DNA of 64,000 nt from Mycobacterium terramassiliense (GTDB lineage: Bacteria > Actinomycetota > Actinomycetes > Mycobacteriales > Mycobacteriaceae). How positions within the stretch are numbered: position 1 is the stretch's first letter; each line of letters starts with the position of its first letter. Positions 57,331 to 64,000 of this stretch are shown here, one piece after another. The notes under the pieces were generated by a model that was given only the letters and a program-made list of their open reading frames with translations, did no database searches and was not told where the DNA came from. The translations under genes and the position numbers were made by a program. The DNA is taken from assembly GCF_900157385.1 (NCBI RefSeq), contig NZ_LT717701.1, positions 2,935,343 to 2,999,342 of the forward strand. Reading direction: 5' to 3'.

Positions 57331-59772
57331 GTGTCCAAGCCAGTGACAGCGCGCGCCGCGATCTGCCTGAACATGATCGTGAAAAACGAGGCCGACGTCG
57401 TCGCCGAGACGCTGGATTCGGTTGCGCCCTACATCAGCTCGTGGGTGATCGTCGACACCGGCTCCGCCGACGGGACCCAGGACGCGATCCGCAAACGCAT
57501 GGCCCGCCTGGGCATCCCAGGCGAGCTTCACGAACGACCATGGCGCAATTTCGGTCACAACCGCACCGAGGCACTGAACCTCGCCCAAGGCCACGGCGAC
57601 TACATCTGGGTCATCGACGCCGACGACATCGTCGTGGGCACACCCGAGTTCACCGAACTAAGCGCCGACATCTACCGCATGCGCCTCGGAGATGCCTCCT
57701 TCACCTACTGGCGCCCGCAGTTGTTCCGCGACGGGGTGCGCGTGCGCTATGAAGGTGTCGTCCACGAGACCGCCGTGTGGGAGTCTGACTGCGTCGTTGG
57801 GCGCCTCGAAGGCGACTACTACGTCGAATCTCGTCGCCTCGGTGCCCGCAGTCAGGATCCGCAGAAGTATGCGCGTGACCGCGACCTGTTGCTGGCGGAG
57901 GTCGAACGCAACCCCGAGAATGCGCGGTCGGTGTTCTATCTGGCCCAGAGCTATTTCGATCTTGGTGATTTCGCCAACGCTCGTAAGTGGTATGAGCGGC
58001 GGGTCGAGATGGGTGGCTCGGACGAGGAGGTCTACTACTCGATGCTCCGGCTCGCGGAGTCGATGGCGGGACTCGATTGGCCGTGGCTGGTTGTTCAGGA
58101 CGTCTACCTTCAGGCTTGGGAGTTTCGACCGACCCGCGCCGAGGCGCTCTATGCCATCGCTCGGCGGTACCGCGAACAGCAGCGCTACCTGCCCGGTCAC
58201 TTGTTTGCCCAGCGCGCCGCCCAAATCCCTTTTCCCGAAAAGGATCTCTTGTTTGTCGGCGCGGACATCTATGCCTGGCGCGCGGTCGATGAGCAGGCGG
58301 TGTGCGCCTCCCAGCTCGGCAAGCATGCGGAGGCGTTTATGCTGTGCCGGCGCTTGCTGGCCCTCTCCGACATCCCCGATGGCGATCGGCAACGGATCGC
58401 GGTCAACCGCGACGTCAGCGTGCCGGTCATGCTCGAGGCGGCGGCCTCGTATCCCGACGCGCTGGTGCAGCGCCTAGTCCCCGGCTCGGGCGCCAAGGTT
58501 GTCGTGAGTCTGATCGCCGGACCGGACCGCGAGACCACCGAGCAGGCCATTAACTCGTTTCTGAACTGCTGCCTCGATCTGTCAATTTGGTTCGGGCGCT
58601 TACTCGTGGTCGATGCCGGCCTGTCAGCCCTCGACCGCGCGCTGCTGCGTGAGCGCTACGGGTTCCTCGAGTTTGTCGATTGCGGCCCCGGCGACTCGCC
58701 CGCTACACAGCTCGCGCAACTCCGCGCTCAGATCCTGGGTCGGTTCTGGCTACACCTGGGCCAGGGCTGGCAGTTCTTTGCGCCCGAGAATTTCATCACC
58801 CGCCTGATCGCGGTGCTCGAATCCGAACCACAGGTATTCCAGGTGGGAATAAACTTCGCCGATGCGGTCAAGCTGACCGGCGTCTGCGCGGCCGAGCAGG
58901 AGGTGCGCCGGGAAAACTATGGCGGCCGTTACGTCCTAACCGATGCGGTGGCCAGCGGCCCGGCGTTGTTCGACACCGCACGCCTAGATCGGGCCGGCGG
59001 CATAGGGGGCAGCGACCCAGATCCCATCGCCGAACTCGGTTGGCGGGCGGCCGCTGTCGGACTACAGACCGCGACCCTCGACGAGGTGCTCTGCATCGCC
59101 GCAGCCCGCCCGGTGCGGCAGCCCAAGGCCCCGGCGCGGGTGGCGAAGAAGGCGGCGGTCCGATCAGCACAGCGACCCAAAGCGCCGGCGCGGGTGGCGA
59201 AGAAGGCGGGGGCCCGATCGGTCCAGCAGCCCAAGGCGCCGGCGCGGGTGGCGAAGAAGGCCGCGGGCCGATCGGTGCAGCAGCCCAAAGCGCCGGTGCG
59301 CGCCGCGAAAAAGGGCACAGCCCGACCCGTGCAGCCATCCAAAGCCCCGGCGCGGGTGGCGAAGAAGGCCGCGGGCCGATCGGTGCAGCAGCCCAAAGCG
59401 CCGGTGCGCGCCGCGAAAAAGGGCACAGCCCGACCCGTGCAGCCATCCAAAGCCCCGGCACGGGTTGCGAAAAAGGCCGCGGCTCGACCAGTGCGGCAGC
59501 CCAAGGCCGCGCGGGTGGCGAAAAAGGCCGCGGCCCGACCAGTGCGGCAGCCCAAAGCGCCGGTGCGGGTGGCGAAGAAGGCTGCGGGCCGTCCGGTGCG
59601 GCAGCCCAAAGCGCCGGCACGCGCCGCGAAAAAGGGCACAGCCCGACCCGTGCAGCCATCCAAAGCGCCGGCACGGGTGGCGAAGAAGACCGCAGCCCGA
59701 CCGGTGCAGCAGCCCAAAGCTGCGGCACCGGTGGCGAAGAAGGGACGTCGGGGGAAAATACCTCCTCAGTGA
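57331..59772 (+). CDS. GT2 glycosyltransferase with TPR-like part and histone-like tail
   Basis: The 813-aa protein is modular. Residues 8-175 are a family 2 glycosyltransferase: ICLNMIVKNEADVVAETLDS, VDTGSADGTQD, then the nucleotide-sugar/metal motif VIDADD near 94. Residues 178-590 contain TPR-like helices (ARSVFYLAQSYFDLGDFANA) and a further domain (SLIAGPDRETTEQAINSFLN, RFWLHLGQGWQFFAPENF) that is closely repeated in the next gene. Residues 597-813 are about twelve copies of an 18-residue Lys/Ala/Pro/Arg unit (KAPARVAKKAAGRSVQ type), like the tails of HupB or histone H1. Such a tail may bind nucleic acid or anionic polymers. Acceptor and donor are unknown. Confidence 0.85.
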   Translation: MSKPVTARAAICLNMIVKNEADVVAETLDSVAPYISSWVIVDTGSADGTQDAIRKRMARLGIPGELHERPWRNFGHNRTEALNLAQGHGDYIWVIDADDIVVGTPEFTELSADIYRMRLGDASFTYWRPQLFRDGVRVRYEGVVHETAVWESDCVVGRLEGDYYVESRRLGARSQDPQKYARDRDLLLAEVERNPENARSVFYLAQSYFDLGDFANARKWYERRVEMGGSDEEVYYSMLRLAESMAGLDWPWLVVQDVYLQAWEFRPTRAEALYAIARRYREQQRYLPGHLFAQRAAQIPFPEKDLLFVGADIYAWRAVDEQAVCASQLGKHAEAFMLCRRLLALSDIPDGDRQRIAVNRDVSVPVMLEAAASYPDALVQRLVPGSGAKVVVSLIAGPDRETTEQAINSFLNCCLDLSIWFGRLLVVDAGLSALDRALLRERYGFLEFVDCGPGDSPATQLAQLRAQILGRFWLHLGQGWQFFAPENFITRLIAVLESEPQVFQVGINFADAVKLTGVCAAEQEVRRENYGGRYVLTDAVASGPALFDTARLDRAGGIGGSDPDPIAELGWRAAAVGLQTATLDEVLCIAAARPVRQPKAPARVAKKAAVRSAQRPKAPARVAKKAGARSVQQPKAPARVAKKAAGRSVQQPKAPVRAAKKGTARPVQPSKAPARVAKKAAGRSVQQPKAPVRAAKKGTARPVQPSKAPARVAKKAAARPVRQPKAARVAKKAAARPVRQPKAPVRVAKKAAGRPVRQPKAPARAAKKGTARPVQPSKAPARVAKKTAARPVQQPKAAAPVAKKGRRGKIPPQ
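59113..59750 (+). repeat. 54-bp coding repeats (about 12 units)
   Basis: The 3' end of the glycosyltransferase gene is a tandem array of 54-base units (one unit is 51) encoding PKAPARVAKKAAxRxVQ variants. Two unit types alternate (RVAKKAAGRSV and RAAKKGTARPV), and a four-unit block is duplicated nearly perfectly, which suggests recent expansion. Confidence 0.9.
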
Positions 59773-59840
59773 CCGGATCGAGGCTCCGTAATCTTCGATA
59801 GCTAATTAACTAAACGGGGTCAAGCGCAATCCTCTTGCTG

Positions 59841-59846
59841 TACTTT
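59841..59846 (+). promoter_or_regulatory. -10 hexamer TACTTT, leaderless start
   Basis: TACTTT is followed by six bases and ATG 59853. Confidence 0.55.
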
Positions 59847-59852
59847 GCACCC

Positions 59853-62081
59853 ATGCGTGTCGCGGTCGCGATCGTGTCACCTCCCTCCCACCAAGACATC
59901 AGCGGCGGAGCTTTTAACGAGGTGGCCGAGGCGTTGCACCATGGTCTTTTGGCGCTTGGCCATGACTCGGTGCTGACCAACCGTCTCAACCTCGACGAGC
60001 GCCGCACCATCGTGCTTGGCGGAAACCTCCTCGTCCAGTACGCATTAGAGCCGCCCAAAAACCCCATCTTCTACAACCTCGAGCAACTGGGCGACGACTT
60101 GCCGTGGATGACGATGCCTGAATTCGTCGACCTTTTCCGGCGGTACCCGACTTGGGACTACAGTCAAGCCAACGTCGAATACCTCGCCGCCCTGGGATTG
60201 CCCCGCCCCACCTACGTTCCGATCGGATACGTCCCCGAGCTGACACGGATCGCTCCAGCCCCCGAGGACATCGACGTACTTTTCTACGGCGCGCTCAACG
60301 GACGCCGATATGCCGTCCTCAGGGACCTGCACGACCGAGGTCTTCGTGTCAAATGGCTATCGGCCATCTACGGCCCGATCCGCGATGCCTGGATCGCACG
60401 CTCGAAGATCGTCCTCAACATCCACTACTGGGAAGCGAAAATCTTCGAAATCACGCGTGTTTCCTATCTGCTCGCCAACAAACGCGCGGTGGTCTCCGAG
60501 ACTGGTGCCGATTCGACATTGGAGCGTGACCTGCAGTCTGGCATCGCGTTTGCGGACTACGACGGACTGGTCGATCGCTGCGTGGAGCTAGTCAACGACG
60601 AGCGCGCGCGACACGAGCTCGCCGAGCGGGGCTACCAGGCTTTCTCAGCTCGTGACCAAGCCGCCATCCTGCAGCGTGCGCTGGCGGAAGGCCTTGAGGA
60701 TGTCACCCACCAGACCGCTGCGCGGGACGACCCTTGCATCGATGTGCGCCTCGAAGGCAAAGGCGGCAGCGCAAATGATCAGCTCCGCGATCGCCAACTG
60801 TTCACCTACAGCCTGTTCAAGCACAAGGCCGCGCAAGAGCGTGATTGGTTGCTGGCCAAGATCCACGGCAATCCCGAGGATGCGCGGTCGGTCTTTTTTC
60901 TAGCCGAGACCTCCTTCCGTATGGAGGATTTCGTCAACGCACGCCGGTGGTGTGAGCGGCGGGTCCAGATGGGCGGCTGCGACGAGGAGGTCTACTGGGC
61001 GATGTACCGGCTCGCGGAGTCGATGTCGAACCTCGGTGAGCCATGGCCGGATGTTGAGGAAGCCTATCTGAAGGCGTGGGAGTTTCGACCGACCCGCGCC
61101 GAGGCGTTGCATGCCATCGCTTTTCGGCATCGCGTCGAGCAGCGCTACGAGATGGGTTACCTGTTTGCCAAGCGCGCCGCCGAAATCCCCTTTCCTGAAG
61201 ATGACCTTTTTGTCCCCAGATTCGCAGACGTCTACGCGTGGCGCGCAACCGATGAGCAGGCGGTGTGCGCATCGTGGATCGGTAGGCACGCTGAGGCGTT
61301 CACGCTGTGTCGGGGCCTGTTGGCCCGTCCCGATCTCCCCGAGCCTGATCGGCAACGGATTGCGACCAACCGCGATTTTTCGGCGCCTGCCATGCTCGAG
61401 GCGGCTCTGCCGTACCCCGAAGCCCTGGTTCACTCCCGGGCCGCAGGTCCCGGTGAGGGGGCCGAGGTCACCGTCAGCCTGATCGCCGGACCAGACCGCG
61501 AGACCACCGAGTGGACCATCAACTCGTTTCTGAACTGCTGCCTCGATGTGTCGCGGGTCGCGCGCTTTTTGGTGCTCGATGCCGGCCTGTCCGCCCCCGA
61601 CCGCGCCAAGCTGCGGAAACGTTACGGTTTTCTCGAGTTCGCCCGGCGCCGATCCGGCGACAAACCCGCTCCCCAGCTGGCGCAGTTGCGCGCTCAGATC
61701 GACGGACGGTTCTGGCTGCATCTGGGTGCGGGCTGGCGGTTTTTCGCCCCCGAGAACTTCATCACCCGCCTGATCGCGGTGCTCGACGCCGAACCGCAGG
61801 TGTTTCAAGTGGGAATCAACTTCGAAGATGCGGTCAAGCTGACCGGCGCCAGCGCCGCAGAGCAGGCGGTGCGCCGGGCACCGGACGCCGGCCGCTACCT
61901 ACTCACCGATGTGATGGCCAGCGGCCCAGCGATGCTCGACACTGCCCGGCTGGATCGAGCCCGCAGTGTGCAAAACAGCGACCCCGATCCGCCCGCCCAA
62001 CGTGGCCGACCGGCCACCGACGCCGGGCCGCGCACCGCCACTCTCGACGAAGTGCTCTGCATCTCAGGTCTGCACCTCTAG
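59853..62081 (+). CDS. Glycosyltransferase-like protein with shared C-terminal modules
   Basis: ATG 59853 is chosen from the leaderless promoter over TTG 59835. Residues 1-285 of the 742-aa protein look like a GT-B or CgeB-type transferase: FNEVAEALHHGLLALGHDSV, DVLFYGALNGRRYAVLRDLH, IVLNIHYWEAKIFEITRVSY and a nucleotide-site-like VSETGADSTLERDL. From about 319 to the end it repeats the TPR-like and C-terminal modules of the preceding protein (RSVFFLAETSFRMEDFVNAR, SLIAGPDRETTEWTINSFLN, FAPENFITRLIAVLDAEPQV) at high identity, but it lacks the Lys-rich tail. The two proteins thus share a C-terminal half behind unrelated transferase heads. A cell-surface glycan role is inferred. Confidence 0.85.
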   Translation: MRVAVAIVSPPSHQDISGGAFNEVAEALHHGLLALGHDSVLTNRLNLDERRTIVLGGNLLVQYALEPPKNPIFYNLEQLGDDLPWMTMPEFVDLFRRYPTWDYSQANVEYLAALGLPRPTYVPIGYVPELTRIAPAPEDIDVLFYGALNGRRYAVLRDLHDRGLRVKWLSAIYGPIRDAWIARSKIVLNIHYWEAKIFEITRVSYLLANKRAVVSETGADSTLERDLQSGIAFADYDGLVDRCVELVNDERARHELAERGYQAFSARDQAAILQRALAEGLEDVTHQTAARDDPCIDVRLEGKGGSANDQLRDRQLFTYSLFKHKAAQERDWLLAKIHGNPEDARSVFFLAETSFRMEDFVNARRWCERRVQMGGCDEEVYWAMYRLAESMSNLGEPWPDVEEAYLKAWEFRPTRAEALHAIAFRHRVEQRYEMGYLFAKRAAEIPFPEDDLFVPRFADVYAWRATDEQAVCASWIGRHAEAFTLCRGLLARPDLPEPDRQRIATNRDFSAPAMLEAALPYPEALVHSRAAGPGEGAEVTVSLIAGPDRETTEWTINSFLNCCLDVSRVARFLVLDAGLSAPDRAKLRKRYGFLEFARRRSGDKPAPQLAQLRAQIDGRFWLHLGAGWRFFAPENFITRLIAVLDAEPQVFQVGINFEDAVKLTGASAAEQAVRRAPDAGRYLLTDVMASGPAMLDTARLDRARSVQNSDPDPPAQRGRPATDAGPRTATLDEVLCISGLHL

Positions 62082-62137
62082 ATCTACCGGGGCGGTTCAA
62101 GGCGCGGACAGCCCGAGGCGTGGTGCCGCCACCTGGA

Positions 62138-63226
62138 TCACGATCCGCCGTCCTGGAGCACGATCCTGGCGTTCCTCATCGACCAGCCCAGCTCGGCCGG
62201 ACCACTGTCGTGCTGGACCTCCGCGTTCAGGTGAAACATGGTCAGCCGGTAGTCGGCCGGATCTTGTGAAGCGTTTGCATTCGGATACCGGTCCCTGACC
62301 CGGTCGAGGGCGAAGCTGAAGGCGCGCCCCGTGATGGCATAGGAGAACGTGCGCCAGCCGCGCCAGGGCGTTCCGGTGAAGCGATCCGACCCGGGCGCCC
62401 GCAGCAGGGTGGGACTGCCGTCGTCGTCCGGCGCGTTGACCATGATGCTCCGGGACTCCGCGTCGTAGGCGATGTCCATGCTCGTCGACTGCGGGTATCC
62501 GTTGAAGAACAGCTTTGAGCCGTAGCTCAGCTTCGTCCCCGATACCCGGTCCGTGAACTCCAGGTCGGCCACGATGTAGGCAAGGCTTCCGGGGCGGTGC
62601 GCGTCGGAAGCCGTGGGCACCTGCAGCTCGAGGGACACCAAAAGCGCCTGGCCGAGTTCGGAAAACGGGCGGGCCGCGGATTCATCGCTCCAGCGGAACT
62701 CCGGGGTGATCATCAGCTTGCCGAAGTCGGTTGCGGGCGAAACCTCCTGGGCGTTCAGGTAGGCACCGACGACTCCGCCCTGGGCCTGGACCGTGGTCGT
62801 TCCGTTGCGGTCCTCGAAGCCAAGCTGATGTTCCAGCGGCGGCGCGGGGTAAAAGCCGGTTTTGTCGCCCGCGGTCCAGGACGTGGGAACCAGTGTCCCG
62901 TCAGATCGTTTCGGATTGGGTTGCCAAAGAACCAGGACCATCCGGTCCGTCGGCTGCGGTTTGGGGTGCAGCGGGTCCGCCAGCGGAACCAGAAAGGTCC
63001 GCACCAGGTCGTCGACGGCGGCCTGCTCGAACAGCACTTTCGGCGCCTGCGCGCCCGCCTCCGCATTGCCGGCGCGCATCAAGATGGCGATGAGCATGAG
63101 AACGGCCCCGACCCGGCTCGCGCAGGTGATCCGACGCAAGCGCGGGCTCGCGCCCTGAACGGCGCGCACCGGCAATGAGCGCAGGATTGCCCGCCCGGCC
63201 GCGACGGCATCCGCGCGAAACGGCAT
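62138..63226 (-). CDS. Exported or membrane-anchored protein of unknown function
   Basis: ATG 63226 is selected because AGGAGG lies eight bases upstream; an in-frame extension to 63352 lacks this. The 362-aa protein has a basic N-terminus and one hydrophobic helix (VGAVLMLIAILMRAGNAEAG, about 40-59) that could be an uncleaved anchor or signal peptide. The remaining 300 residues are beta-rich and aromatic (RWSDESAARPFSELGQALLV, KLSYGSKLFFNGYPQ, FTGTPWRGWRTFSYAI), without a motif I can name. It probably acts outside the membrane. Confidence 0.8.
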   Translation of the reverse strand: MPFRADAVAAGRAILRSLPVRAVQGASPRLRRITCASRVGAVLMLIAILMRAGNAEAGAQAPKVLFEQAAVDDLVRTFLVPLADPLHPKPQPTDRMVLVLWQPNPKRSDGTLVPTSWTAGDKTGFYPAPPLEHQLGFEDRNGTTTVQAQGGVVGAYLNAQEVSPATDFGKLMITPEFRWSDESAARPFSELGQALLVSLELQVPTASDAHRPGSLAYIVADLEFTDRVSGTKLSYGSKLFFNGYPQSTSMDIAYDAESRSIMVNAPDDDGSPTLLRAPGSDRFTGTPWRGWRTFSYAITGRAFSFALDRVRDRYPNANASQDPADYRLTMFHLNAEVQHDSGPAELGWSMRNARIVLQDGGS

Positions 63227-63873
63227 CGTGCGTCCTCCTGGTGCGACCGCGTCAGGCCGGGACACGGTCCGCCGCCGGCGGGGCGGCTGTCGGCGGTGCG
63301 GGGCTGCGCCCCTCAAAGGACCCGTAGCCGATGAAATCGTGCGAGGTGGCAATGACCCGGCATTTCACGGCGGTGGCGCCATCGGGATAGCACCGGCAGC
63401 ACCAGGCCTCGTCGAACGGCAGGGGCGGAATGAAGGAGCGCAGAACGTCGTGAACGCCTCACGGCTGACCGTGTCGGGCAGGCCGCGCTCCCAGGGTGCC
63501 ACCCGTACGCTCGACCACCGCGGCCCAGGGAGGGGCGGAGAGACGAGGAGCCTGCACCGCCTGCCTGGGCCGCTCGAGCCGGTGCAGATACGGGTCCGAC
63601 GCCTCGCCCTTCTAGTGCGCATTGCGGTCAGTGTATTCGGTGACATCGAACACCGGCAGCGGATTGTGTTGCCCGCGGCGCGATGGCCGGCATAGTGGCG
63701 CAGCGGGCTGACGCCGGGACCGAGCCGGACCGATCAGGCAGCACCTTGCTGATGAGGATGCTCGCGGAGCACCCGGACATTATTGGCCTCAAGCGTTTTC
63801 CCTACAGCGGCGCTTCTGCAGCTACTGAATGCATTTCATAAGGGTGCTAGCCACACACGTGGACACTCGCAGG
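63227..63873. other. Gene-free stretch upstream of a mobile-element end
   Basis: About 650 bases without a supported gene. Short frames on both strands are Arg/Pro-rich shadows. The last 150 bases are AT-richer. No repeat of the 55-bp or palindromic families is present. Confidence 0.5.
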
Positions 63874-64000
63874 TGTCGGCGGACACGGAAAAATCCCCAC
63901 TGACGGCCAGCTGATCTCCCCGCTGGCGGTCATGAATTCTCCCCACTGACGGCCACGGATTTCCCCATTGCGGTCGTGTCGCTGCCGGTTGTCGGCGGCG
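63874..64000. mobile_element. Probable end of an IS21-type insertion sequence, cut by window
   Basis: TGTCGGCGGACA begins a block followed by four related 16-base repeats, TCCCCACTGACGGCCA and variants, at 63894, 63917, 63940 and 63962 (period 22-23). Multiple short repeats at the termini are characteristic of IS21-family transposons, and this motif resembles ends I remember from mycobacterial members. No istA or istB sequence is inside the window, so the call depends on what follows position 64000. Confidence 0.5.

Noticed and set aside
58929..59717. Antisense protein with FFATRAGAL-type repeats
   Set aside because: It is the complement of the Lys/Ala/Pro coding repeat; no start signals and no independent support.
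59113..59750. CRISPR or non-coding minisatellite
   Set aside because: The period is a multiple of three, the frame stays open and the units encode a consistent Lys/Ala/Pro repeat.

Overview
The window is chromosomal DNA of a mycobacterium, probably a slow grower close to the Mycobacterium avium complex. The grounds are high GC, PE, PPE and PE_PGRS genes, the complete Pup-proteasome locus, a mycothiol gene (mshC), an F420-type oxidoreductase, and a gene order that is largely the mirror image of M. tuberculosis Rv2139-Rv2089c followed by Rv2074-Rv2069. Comparisons with M. tuberculosis are from memory, not from a search.

Layout. 1-3.0 kb: two tandem PE-family genes on the minus strand, the first cut by the window edge. 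3.1-12.4 kb: lppL, a small DUF5703-like gene and pyrD on the minus strand. Then come a small conserved gene, a histidine phosphatase, DUF3090, an SCO1664-family protein, cysQ, mshC and a dehydrogenase on the plus strand, and a convergent PAC2 gene. 12.6-22.7 kb: metH behind a candidate S-adenosylhomocysteine riboswitch, hisE-hisG, a DUF4126 protein, a MerA-like flavoprotein, a RecB-like nuclease, trmI, and an lppK reading frame that runs on into DUF503. 23-39.7 kb: mpa, an unrecognised 595-aa protein, two minus-strand genes, dop, pup-prcB-prcA, pafA, pafB-pafC, tatA-tatC and helY. 39.8-42.8 kb: a DUF4333 protein, a 5'-3' exonuclease and pepE.

42.8-48.4 kb is accessory. It holds a large alpha/beta hydrolase, then a frameshifted CpnT-like secreted toxin whose C-terminus looks like a CD38-type NAD-cleaving domain instead of TNT. 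Two small AT-richer genes follow that could encode immunity proteins. 48.4-53.7 kb returns to conserved order: an F420 oxidoreductase, a dehydrogenase, cobL-cobM-cobK, and sigC with a zinc-finger anti-sigma-like membrane protein in the same open frame. 53.8-64 kb is accessory again: a frameshifted PPE, a 23-bp repeat array, a frameshifted PE_PGRS, two modular glycosyltransferase-like proteins that share C-terminal modules (one with a histone-like Lys/Ala/Pro tail), an exported protein, and what looks like the end of an IS21-type element.

Themes. The proteasome genes form an almost uninterrupted set covering tagging (pup, dop, pafA), unfolding (mpa), proteolysis (prcBA) and transcription control (pafBC). 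B12 synthesis (cobLMK) and the B12-dependent enzyme MetH are both present. Many genes begin 6-7 nt after a TANNNT -10 hexamer, the signature of leaderless mycobacterial transcripts. Three arrays or copies of a 55-bp repeat and two copies of a palindromic repeat sit directly after stop codons. No rRNA, tRNA, tmRNA or CRISPR was recognised.
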